A stretch of DNA of 64,000 nucleotides. Source: Ilyonectria destructans. Lineage: Eukaryota > Ascomycota > Sordariomycetes > Hypocreales > Nectriaceae. Of the stretch, positions 11,070-19,818 are shown piece after piece; positions within the stretch are counted from its first letter, which is position 1; the number at the start of each line of letters is the position of its first letter. The notes beneath the pieces were generated by a model. The model was not told the origin of the DNA. It saw nothing but the letters and a program-made list of their open reading frames with translations, and did no database searches. Position numbers and translations under genes: made by a program. The stretch spans positions 186,001 to 250,000 of the forward strand of contig JAHEWK010000009.1 in the NCBI GenBank assembly GCA_020740775.1. The letters run 5' to 3'.

Positions 11070-11890
11070 CATTGTGTTGCTCAACGAAGTGAATTGAAGT
11101 AAGATAACCTTGATGTATAATGACCGCCCCCCCCCCCGCCCCCCCCCCCCCAAACCTTCGCCTGTCAACCTTCGACCCAGAAACCGTCCGCCCCCGGATG
11201 ACTCATGAAGCAGCCTGACGCCGAGCCTCCTTACGCCGAGCCTCCTCTAGCAGCCCCAGCAGCTCTAACAGCTACGCCCTGTTCCGGCCTAGCTTTACTA
11301 GCTCTTCTTTGTCTGTTTCTGTAGTCATATTACTTGCAACTGTATCTCGAAGGGCGTTAAGCCTGCCCTATTATTATCTGCAGAAAATCTTTAGACTTTT
11401 ATCTCCAGCCGCTATAGAGACGGCCTGGTAACCTAGCTGCACTAGGTTGACCCGATCTCCGTTGCTGAGCCAGGCCAATTAGGCCTCAGCTTTAGCTGGA
11501 TTCTTAAAGTATTAGACTTACTTCAGTACGTTGAGGATACTTATATATCGACTGAGAATACAGATTGAAATACCTATTATTTGAATTGCTGTATATTATA
11601 CTGCAGCCGGACTTATAGTGTCAGCTGGGCCGATTAGAGTTTTAATTACTGATATAATAGCTTTTTAATATAAAAGATATATAAGAGAGGGAAAGAGTTA
11701 GAATTTAGCTTTTTAAGCTAATAGCTTATATATTTATATAGATTTTAACTTTTTTAAGTTAAAAAGCTTAATATTTAGTTATTATAGTAGTATTGGGTAG
11801 GAAATACTTAAATTATAGATAAAACTGTATTTTTTTGACCTTATACCGGCAACTTGCTTACCTTAAGGGAGCAGATAGAAGTTAGATTAG
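11070..11890 (+). mobile_element. Poly-C-bearing short retroelement-like repeat, copy A (821 bp)
   Basis: The element starts CATTGTGTTGCTCAACGAAG and ends GAAGTTAGATTAG. It is bounded by near-identical 12-bp direct repeats: TGCTGGGGTACC at 11058-11069 and TGCTGGGGTATC at 11891-11902. Copy B at 22422-23246 is homologous from end to end. Near the 5' end is an interrupted C tract: 11 C, one G, 13 C (11127-11151). No terminal inverted repeats and no coding frame are visible. The two copies differ mostly by C/T and G/A, and B is the more AT-rich, as expected after RIP. Variable-sequence target duplications of this length plus 5'-truncated relatives elsewhere in the window suggest target-primed reverse transcription (SINE/LINE-like). 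No internal Pol III boxes could be confirmed. Confidence 0.75.
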
Positions 11891-11902
11891 TGCTGGGGTA
11901 TC

Positions 11903-12604
11903 TATACCAGTATGCCTTTTGTACTGGAGTAGCTCCAGCATGCTCGGTTCAAACCGAACATGTATCCGCATAGGTCAGAGGATGTGCTTTATTTATAAGT
12001 TTTACATTTACTATATTAGCTGAGTCGCCTGGCGCAAATAATATGATTTGATATTTAAAGGATGTAATTTTGAAGTTTAAAAATGCAATATCCGATATAT
12101 AGGAGAAGTTAGAGTAATTAAATAATAGAACTTTGAAAGAGGGTTCTGATAGTATTACTATCGTATAGTATAATTGGAGGGCGAGATTTTGGATTATAAG
12201 CTATAGCTTTACGTACTATTAGGCGCAGGCTTGCTTACTAGGGCTAATCTTAGGTACTCGGGTACTTCTAAATGTGGGTTGTTCCCTCTGGTGTAGCGTG
12301 TGACGCCTCACGGTGCAACCTATACAGGGTTACTCCTACTTATTTAATTTGGGAATTACGTAGTTGGTTAGTTGAGTGTGGGAACGGTTGTATCAGGGAG
12401 TTCTCAACATTGGACGGATTTAGAAAATTCGACTGATCGAATAGAGAGAGGCGTGTGACACTAGAGGAGCGGGGTAAGGAATGCAGATACCGAGTTAGAT
12501 GTAGAAAATTCGCAGAGCAGGTTTCGGTATTTGAGCAGACGGGTAGTCTCAGAAGCAAAAGGGGATAGGCAAAGGTTACGCATGGTAGAGGAAACTTCTC
12601 TAAA
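11903..12604. other. Non-coding AT-leaning spacer
   Basis: No supported gene. The sequence has many in-frame stops and changes to higher GC near 12,600. Confidence 0.4.
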
Positions 12605-13764
12605 TTGTTAAATTGCAACAGTGAGGAAAGCCATTCTGTTCCTGAGCAGCTCGGTCACACAGATGTGCGCAATCAGCAGGATCCGGTGGTTGCGGGTTTC
12701 GATGCCCACCTCGCAGCTGATGGCAGGAAAAGGGATCCTTCGGATCGTAGGGATGGTGCAGGGCGTTGCGAAAGTGGAGCTCTGGCTGGGCTGGGAATTC
12801 GCACTTTTGCAGACTGTCTTCAGCTCTACAGAAAGAGCATCAACTTGCTAGTGCAAATGGGAGCTCTGGGAGGCGCCGAGCTCGAGGGTCAACGAATATA
12901 CCGCGATCTCACGGTGCACTTAACATACAAGCCCTACTCTAGCCCATTCTGTCTAGGGAGGTGCTGTAAGACGTTGGCGAAGAGAGAAATGCAGGCCCAA
13001 GAAATGCTGGCGAGAGATCACCCAATCGATCCAGAGAGTCTAAAAATGCCAAGGGGGACGATGAAGAGATAGATGCGGCAAGATCAAAGGTCGATGAGTA
13101 CACCACGACATGGTGGTGCTGCAAACGCATGGGTTTTATTTCGCCCAATCGGACCCAGAGAGATGTAGTGCTAAGAGGCTGGCGAAGGGAGAAGTATTGG
13201 CTCGAGAGACGCTGGCCAGAAGCTAGACGAACGTTTTAGACATTCGGATTAGCGCAATCGGCAAAGCCTGGCACAAGCGGATTTGGAAGTCCGCACCTCG
13301 GCGGAAGTCTTCGACGCCATACAAAAATAGTGTTAGCAAGCTAGGGCGAACAAGACAGGGCAGGTGGAAATCTGGTGCTGGGAGAAATCAGTTGTTCTCC
13401 GGCGGAGATCTGCGGTTATCACAATAGGCAAAATCAGGCGATTATGCTGCTGGCAGGTTTGGGAATCCGTGCGGGAGCAGAGATCATCGAGACTGCGCGG
13501 GGAAAGTACGAGGAGGCGATGGCGATGGCGAACCCGCCGCGGAGAGGGCTTGTTGACACTTCGGCGCTGTCAGATCTGGGCATTCATACATCGGCGGAAA
13601 GGTTAGAGGCGTCCCTGGGAGAGTACAGACCGTCGATGGCGGGTGGGAGTCGTCAGGGGCGACAGAGTCGAAAGCCGAGAGTGGAGTCGTCCCGCGAAGT
13701 CGGCGGTGGCGAAGATGCGACAGAGAACAGTCCGTCAGCGGCAACGGAAGAGACCGGGTCCTGA
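12605..13764 (+). other. GC-richer segment with open frames and loosely repeated motifs, possibly a decayed gene
   Basis: Two plus-strand frames (12605..13072 and 13375..13764) and the stretch between them contain several similar segments: AGLGIRTFADCLQ, ADLEVRTSAEVFDA, AGLGIRAGAEIIETA and SDLGIHTSAERLEA. They look like diverged copies of one unit of about 15-20 residues. They lie in different frames, separated by stops, so if this was a gene it is broken. I do not recognise the family. It could also be chance similarity in a GC-rich duplication. Confidence 0.3.
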
Positions 13765-14734
13765 TAGCACCGGGCAACTGGCGCCAAAGCGCACGAGGAC
13801 CGTGGTCTGCCGAGAGAGGGACGTTGCAAATCCTCAGTTGCATGTTCTATTATCGCAAGCATAGCAGGGCCGAGCTGGAGGATGTTGAGTGGGATCGGTG
13901 GATGGCAAGATTTCTAAAATTGTCCTCTAAAGGCCGCTTTCAGATTGATGCTACCGTGTCCCCTGACGCAGCAGCTTAAACTGAATTGGCACTTGTCAAG
14001 GTCAGTTAAGGGGCTACTTGACGCAAGAGGTCTTTACAGTCCTTAGTAGCCACTTGCTTTTCCTATCAGTAATCCTTCATCACTTGATTTCAAAGACAGC
14101 GGTATCATCCGAATAATGCACGGATATCTTCCGGCTTGGTAACCGCGAGAGTGGAGCCTGATCTACTAGTTGGGATAGTTGAAACTTCAAAAAGGACTTT
14201 AAAAAGGACTTTGGATAACTTTTCTAGAGCAAATGGTCATTTCTTATGGAATAGGCTAAGGTGACGTGGGATAATTTAAGGGGTGCATTGAACCAACAGC
14301 AGAAACCTAGTCATAACTAGCCCAAGCCCCTAAAAGAAGGGCCGCGTTGGCCGAGTAAGGCTAGTTATATAGGAGTAGTGTATCAGATGATGCGGGAAGA
14401 GACCCGTACGTCCATCGGTAGGTATTCCTGGCAGTTTGCGCTATAATATCTGTACCACTACTTTTAGCTTGAGAATATACTCCGAATCTTGTTGCTATAT
14501 CTGGTTGGAACTTCTTTAGCGTTATTTCAAGAAGGGTTGCTAATGCAGTACAGGTGGGGTCTCAAACTAGGGCTTATCCACTTAGCATACATCAGTATTT
14601 CGGCATATATTTCCTAATAGAGTAATTCGAGTTCTTTCTCATTTGATTCAATAGTCGATTCATACAGGGGTTCCTTTTATAAAAGCTGACAATTAGAGTA
14701 CTTTGGTGATGCGTGCAGCTAGCCGTATCCCGGG

Positions 14735-14793
14735 ATGCCTGGCAAGCCAGGCATCTACTGAGCAGTTAGCCATTATATAAGACAAACTGCTCA
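14735..14793. repeat. Two adjacent inverted-repeat pairs
   Basis: ATGCCTGGC-AA-GCCAGGCAT is a perfect 9-bp stem with a 2-base spacer (14735-14754). It is followed by TGAGCAGTT (14759-14767) and its exact reverse complement AACTGCTCA (14785-14793). Function unknown. Confidence 0.7.
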
Positions 14794-15374
14794 GCTTATC
14801 CATAAACAACACATCTTTGATTCTACACATAACCTGACCCCTATGGTCTACAAAACATACCCCTCAACTAGGTAGGCACTCTCCGAGTCATATAGCAAGG
14901 TATTTTGGACTTATTTGGTATTCTCTATGGGCCGCAGCAGGATCCGGATGTCATTGATGACTCTAATTTGGGCAATATTACTCTCTTAGGACATACTTAA
15001 GTGAGCAATAAACTAAACGCATTGTTCTACAGCTGTAAGTCTTAGCTGCGAGGCGCCCATAGTTCTCAGAGCGTGCTGTCCGAGTTGGTAAAGATGCGGG
15101 CTATGGCCTAGGGTTTATAACCGAGGTTAAGAGCACGCTTCTGGACGACGTAATTTTGACCGACCGCCGTAATCGTGAGGTGTGCATAGATTGTCTGGTA
15201 CTGGTGAGGGAAACTTCGCTTTAACCGGGAGCCGAATTGAATTCCTTGACTCCACCCATGAGGGCGATTTAACCTCTACGGGCTACTCCCGGGGCGGGCT
15301 GTTTATTGTCAAACGAACCAGACCTCCTAGCTAATACCGTAATCGTATTATAAATACAGAGGAACTCAGGGGTC

Positions 15375-15470
15375 AAGATCAGTAAGCTGACCTGGATGCC
15401 CTTATACACTAGTTAAATATGGTTAAGATCAAGGCGGCCTAGATGTCCTTATACGCTAGTTGAATGTGCT
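15375..15470. repeat. Imperfect tandem duplication, unit about 46-50 bp
   Basis: The units 15375-15424 and 15425-15470 share AAGATCA at the start and a CCTTATAC-CTAGTT-AAT core. The visible substitutions include transitions. Confidence 0.6.
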
Positions 15471-15739
15471 AACACGTCTGTAAAAGAGGGGGCATCTCTT
15501 CCTGCATCCGAAAGCCCCTGAACCAGGGTCTAAACATCTATATAACTAGTCGTCTTTTCCACTATAGATTGAACAATACAGTGCAGTTTACCACACCTAT
15601 TTGATGCTTGTTTAAGTGGTTCAATACTTCCCTTCTCTTTTCTATTTACCACCCAAAGCAGCGAACTATCCAAGCCTTTAGTCTCACCCTCTTGCTTGCG
15701 TCAACATCAGAAAACCCACTCATCCAACTTTCCGCCAAC

Positions 15740-16054
15740 ATGCGTTTCACCGCTGCTCTTATCTCGGCCCTGGTTGTAGCCACAGGCCTCGCTGCTCCAG
15801 TTCTAGAAGCCAAGGACGCTGCAGCCGATAAGCTAGATGCCCGCTGGAAGTGCAGTAAGGCTCCCATCTTTGCTCTCGATCCCGCTTTGATGACTTGCTA
15901 ATATAGGAGTAGTTGTTGATTCTGGCTGTATGAAAGGGTGTGCAAGTGTCGGGATAAATCCTGGATTATGTGGTATGTTGACCCTCGGCCCTAGAAAGTG
16001 CTATGAAAAGCTAACAAGGTATTTGTAGCTCCTAGCTGTACCTATTGTCCTTAA
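15740..16054 (+). CDS. Small secreted cysteine-rich protein (six Cys, 68 residues)
   Basis: Exons 15740..15854, 15907..15972 and 16029..16054. The introns 15855-15906 (GTAAGG donor, TGCTAAT branch, ATAG end) and 15973-16028 (GTATGT donor, GCTAAC branch, TGTAG end) both restore frame exactly. Without splicing the frame stops after 53 codons with a single Cys in its tail. Residues 1-19 form a signal peptide (MRFTAALISALVVATGLAA), followed by a short acidic/Ala linker. The mature part has cysteines spaced C-X7-C-X3-C-X9-C-X3-C-X2-C and ends CTYCP. This suggests a compact three-disulphide secreted peptide, effector- or antimicrobial-like. No known family is recognised, so function is open. The splice calls are the main uncertainty; each has clear donor, branch and acceptor signals. 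Confidence 0.68.
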
Positions 16055-16895
16055 GTGCTATGATACAAAGGCTGCGGGCTGTCACGACCCATATCGGGAC
16101 TAAGGACACAGTTACGTGGTGTTATTCCACCTCCGCTTATTTTCACCTGTTATGGAAGAGCGTGTCAGTTTAGATCATTGCAACGCTCCTAGACCGTCAC
16201 GCACAGACTGTTACAATCCCCTACACTACACAATCCAACATAAAACCCTTAGTATATAGGCAGAACATCTGCACCTTAGAACCAGGGACTTACACTTCTT
16301 AACTATTACCATACTTCCCTGTGTCAGACCCTCGTTCAAGCGGCGTCCCAATTGACGCCTCAAGCTTAAGGCAACGAGCCACACTGGCAAACCCCTTTCG
16401 GACGGACTTTTCGCCGTCCTTAGTTAGCTGCTCAGTAATCAACATGAATACACATCATGCATTAGATCAACAGGGACGATAGCCCAATCGAAAACGGCCA
16501 GTAACAGAGGCGCCGTGGTCCCAGTGAAATTAGCGCCTGCCCCCAACTATCGAGCGTCGAGCTTAGCGGATAGTGCTGAAGAGAGAGTCCCCTAAAGCTA
16601 AATTTACATAGTAAAGCGACTTGGTTCGTTAGCGTCTATCCCCCTGGTGAAGCCAAGATACGATGTCATCCTCCGCACGCGCCAGCGAACTTGCCAAGGC
16701 GAGGCAACCCCGAGCTTCAAGCAATGTATATAAAGGCGACTGTTCGATAAGAGAGGAGATAGTTTCCATCCTCAAACTTTCGAATGATCATTTCTGTTTC
16801 TCATCGTAAGTGGACGACGGAGGGAGTGTAGGTAACAAAGAAAAGCCAGCGCTGGACCCAACTCGAGTTCTGCGCCAGGTTTACTTTCTTACGTA
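16055..16895. other. Intergenic; contains an LTR-like TGTCACGACCC...TTACA stretch
   Basis: 16080-16215 starts TGTCACGACCC and ends CTGTTACA, like short fungal gypsy LTRs, but no target duplication flanks it. No gene is supported in the rest. Confidence 0.35.
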
Positions 16896-17450
16896 TCACT
16901 GAGCGCTCTTGGCAGAAACGCCAGCATGATTATCTGCAAGTTCCGGATGAGCCGAGAACATGGGAATATCTTCTTGCCAATTTAGGTTATAAGTGGGACT
17001 GTAGATCAGGGGAGATGCATCGGTAGCCGTTGGGCCCACGATGACGCTGTTGAATGTCGCCCCTTTCTCCTTGGCAAAGTTGTCTGCGAATGAGCGCATA
17101 ATGCTGTCGAGAGTAGCTTTGCTGGCGCCATGTGTTATGATAGGATCCGAATTCGCCTGCTTGGAAGCGCAGCTCGAGAGGTTGACGACGCGACCCCCAT
17201 ATGTTGGTAGATGTGGCAGGAGTGCGGTAGTAGGCGAGACTGGCGTGTAGACGTTTGCTTGCATGATCTCTAAGATTTTTTGAGTGCGGTCTCCCTGATC
17301 GGCTTCGCCGTGGACGGGTCCGCTAAAACCGCATTGTTGATGAGAATGTCGATTGTTGTCGTTTCAAGTCCCTGGAGGACTTGAGGAATGATTTTCGTGT
17401 CGAAGTCGGGATCAAGCGCCGAGGACAATCTTGGCTGGCTGAACAAAGCT
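16896..17450 (-). pseudogene. Short-chain dehydrogenase/reductase (SDR) remnant
   Basis: Minus-strand frames read DFDTKIIPQVL...IDILINNAVLAD (the NNAG-like motif), then after a one-base frame slip in an A6 run (near 17,265-17,275) MQANVYTPVSPTTALLPHLP, GGRVVNLSS and THGASKATLDS. This is the order of an SDR core. The catalytic YxxxK reads HGASK, so the Tyr is His. The N-terminal TGxxxGxG segment is missing; sequence upstream does not encode a Rossmann start. A 52-bp truncated repeat insertion lies about 270 bp upstream. The slip could be an assembly error, but the missing N-terminus and lost Tyr favour a pseudogene. Confidence 0.7.
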
Positions 17451-17718
17451 GTCCGCCGCTTGTTCGCCACATTCGAGACCGATCGCGACCTCGAGCGGCT
17501 GGAACAAAGGACCGCCCATTTTCTCCAGCGGCTCCAGGCCAAAGTCGCCCAAACGAGGCGCCGGGGTCTGGGACGAAGTGCCCTGCATCGTGGTCAAGGG
17601 CGTGGGCGATTATGCGGACTGTCACAGGCACAAGAGATAGCAGAACTTTCCGACCGCGACGGCTGGTTCTGCGTCCAAGGCAATTCCAGCATTCTGTTGG
17701 ATCCGTTACGGTCAATTC

Positions 17719-17770
17719 CCTTGTGCCGGCAATTTGCTCACCTTGAGGGAGCAGACAGAAGTTAGATTAG
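17719..17770 (+). mobile_element. 5'-truncated copy of the poly-C element (last 52 bp)
   Basis: These 52 bp match the 3' end of copies A and B up to GAAGTTAGATTAG. They are flanked by the direct repeat ACGGTCAATTC at 17708-17718 and 17773-17783, with two extra bases (GA) before the right copy. Relative to copy A it keeps C and G at sites where A has T and A, so it seems not to have been hit by RIP. Confidence 0.75.
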
Positions 17771-17920
17771 GAACGGTCAATTCGATTAGGGCAATAGGGT
17801 TTAATGCAGTGGAGACTAAAGAGGACGACAGGCGGTGAGACCAAGATATTGACATGTCATGTTTAGCTATCGTGATTCTGAAAAGTTTCACAACTTGACC
17901 GCGTCCCATCACCAAAGGAG

Positions 17921-19102
17921 TCAATCCCACAAGCCCTCTTCGCTTTCTTCGCTTTCTTGCTCCGAGCTGTCCCGCAGTGACGCTTCACCAGAAGATGACA
18001 TGTAGACAGAATCAATCGGATCGAACGAGACATCATCCATTGGATCGAATGACACGTCGTTGTTTGCAATAAACGGCTTTCGTACTCGCGGCTTTTGGCG
18101 AACCGATGGTCGAGGACACGCCATCGCCTTGTGATGTCCTGGGGCCCGAAGCTCAAATGGTTTCTCCTGGGTGGAGCAGCTTGCTGCGCTCAGCTTGGCT
18201 TCGCCGTCCACTCGCCCGCCTGACTGTCGGATTCTCGCCTCTGTTTGAAACGTGACGACTGTGACGTAGTAATCAATCCGGCCTGGGGCAACTTCGTCGC
18301 GGATCCATCTCTCTCGACTCCAGGTATTTGACCCAAACCAGGTGCTTGCTCCACTCCACTCGTAACTTGTGCTACCATCCATCTCAGAGCTGGCGTACAA
18401 AATCCCTTCTTCTCCTCGAAAGAACCACCGACGACGCATCTGATCGGCGATGGCGTCCACTTGCTCTCTTTTCCGGCTAAGGGACTCTAGCTCAACTTGG
18501 ACCTCTCGCAAGCTTGAAGACTTGCACAGAGTCTCATTTAAAGTCTTGAGCCACGATCCTCGAAGATACAAGGTATGGTCGTGTTGCCAGTTCCTCCAGT
18601 CGGTGTGGCGAATAATCAAGCGCAGCCGTCGAGGGTTCAACTTGGAGACCAAGCGTATCAGTTCTCCCTCATCCAGACTCTGCGCCCGAGAGAAGATTGT
18701 CACCCCGTCAATTCGAACCGTTTCGTGACCCAGATGTCTTGCTACTTCCGGAAAGACATGGAAGAGCTTTGCAAGTACATTTTGATCCCTGTGTTGCAGT
18801 GGCATGTCCCAGTCCCGGCACAACCAGAATGTCTGTTCCTTCAGAAACGGAACAAACCAGCATTCCTGGTATACTGAGCGACATGTCCGCAATAACTCTA
18901 GATAAGCCCTGACAGGACCTAAATGCCCCGGCCTATTGTAGGTCCGTCTTGCCTTGTACTGTTGTTTTTGGGGATCGGGAGAGTCCGTTAGTGCAAGACG
19001 AAAGATGCGGCTCCGGATTTCCCCTGGTAGAAGCGTGAAAAGAGGAGACTCGCGTTGAGCAACAGCTGAATTTGACAAAAGGGAAGGAAATGATGGTGGC
19101 AT
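17921..19102 (-). CDS. DUF7730/F-box-like fungal protein
   Basis: The start at 19102 (MPPSFPSLLSNS...) gives 393 residues; the open frame continues upstream but without family signal. Residues about 18-60 (ESPLFTLLPGEIRSRIFRLAL) match the start of the fungal DUF7730 group, in which an LPxEIRxxIY F-box-like segment is followed by repeated recognition of the polypeptide core (LLRTCRSVYQE at about 90-100). The C-terminal tail is rich in Ser/Glu and contains the tandem motif NDVSFDPMDDVSFDPID. F-box-like proteins may serve as adaptors for SCF ubiquitin ligases; for DUF7730 this is unproven. No intron is needed. The 3' end lies close to the truncated repeat insertion. Confidence 0.7.
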   Translation of the reverse strand: MPPSFPSLLSNSAVAQRESPLFTLLPGEIRSRIFRLALTDSPDPQKQQYKARRTYNRPGHLGPVRAYLELLRTCRSVYQECWFVPFLKEQTFWLCRDWDMPLQHRDQNVLAKLFHVFPEVARHLGHETVRIDGVTIFSRAQSLDEGELIRLVSKLNPRRLRLIIRHTDWRNWQHDHTLYLRGSWLKTLNETLCKSSSLREVQVELESLSRKREQVDAIADQMRRRWFFRGEEGILYASSEMDGSTSYEWSGASTWFGSNTWSRERWIRDEVAPGRIDYYVTVVTFQTEARIRQSGGRVDGEAKLSAASCSTQEKPFELRAPGHHKAMACPRPSVRQKPRVRKPFIANNDVSFDPMDDVSFDPIDSVYMSSSGEASLRDSSEQESEESEEGLWD

Positions 19103-19497
19103 GGTGAGATGTGTTGGGTTTGTTCTTGAATGGTAGAGTAGGATCTGACCAAGCCTGACCGAAAATCCTAGCTCAATTTTCCACGTGACAGAAGAATATG
19201 TGGGGTAACAAATGACGCAAAGGGTCGGATTATCAGTTTTGAGTTGTAAGAATCTGATAGAGATGGGTCGACCCTTATCAGATTGCAAACATAGTACAAA
19301 GTGAGCTGAACAGGCAACACATAATTGGGTCACTTGAACGGGCTGTTAGCAATCATCAAGCTGGACCTCACGATACGATAACACGTTAGAGTCAGATTCG
19401 ACCCCGTGTGCTGCTTTGTTAATCGTAGTATATTTTGTAGTCATCTGTCGGCCATGTCCACCTCATTCGGTACATATGTCTCATCAAATTCCCACGT
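19103..19497. other. Intergenic
   Basis: Upstream region of the minus-strand DUF7730 gene and downstream region of the next small minus-strand gene. No repeat or RNA gene recognised. Confidence 0.5.
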
Positions 19498-19754
19498 CTA
19501 GTATAGACCGACATAGAGATCACCATTGACACGAGCAGTCAAGTGGACCTCAGCCTCAAGGTCGAGCTTGACGCCAACAAGGAGAGCAGCGGACTTGTTC
19601 TTGCCCTCGTCATCGGTGACGCCACGGAGGAGCTGGCCTGGCATGGCATTAGAGATGCATGTGATACAAGGGTTGGCGCTTCTTACCGGCAGGCACAGAG
19701 AGGGCGGTCGGGGTGGGCAGAGGGGCGACGAACTGGCGGTCGGTCTCGAAGGTG
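19498..19754 (-). CDS. Small spliced protein without a visible ATG (decayed or non-ATG start)
   Basis: On the minus strand, exon 19754..19687 and exon 19637..19498 join across a 49-bp intron (GTAAGA donor, CTAAT branch, GCCAG acceptor). They read TFETDRQFVAPLPTPTALS and continue through PAGQLLRGVTDDEGKNK to LDLEAEVHLTARVNGDLYVGLY and a stop. The even hydrophobic/charged alternation and exact splice framing argue for real coding. A further intron, 19818..19755 (GTAAGT donor), would sit upstream, but the exon before it has no ATG in frame. So the start is lost, uses another codon, or lies in an exon I did not find. It resembles small proteins I have seen in other moulds; no function is known to me. 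Confidence 0.5.
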
Positions 19755-19818
19755 CTTTGAGTTGTTAGACTCGTCTGCTGAATAAGCTGGCTCGAAGTTC
19801 GTAGCTGAGGCGACTTAC

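Larger units (their letters stand above)
13765..15739. other. Long intergenic region with hairpins and a short tandem duplication
   Basis: About 2 kb without a supported gene. It holds a perfect hairpin at 14735-14754, a second inverted pair at 14759-14793 and a roughly 50-bp tandem duplication at 15375-15470. A TATA-like CTATATAA at 15538-15545 lies about 200 bp before the secreted peptide gene. Confidence 0.45.

Noticed and set aside
17412..17597. Minus-strand frame with an [20 protein letters not shown] stretch upstream of the SDR remnant
   Set aside because: It looks protein-like but does not form an SDR N-terminus and matches no family I can name; too short to annotate.
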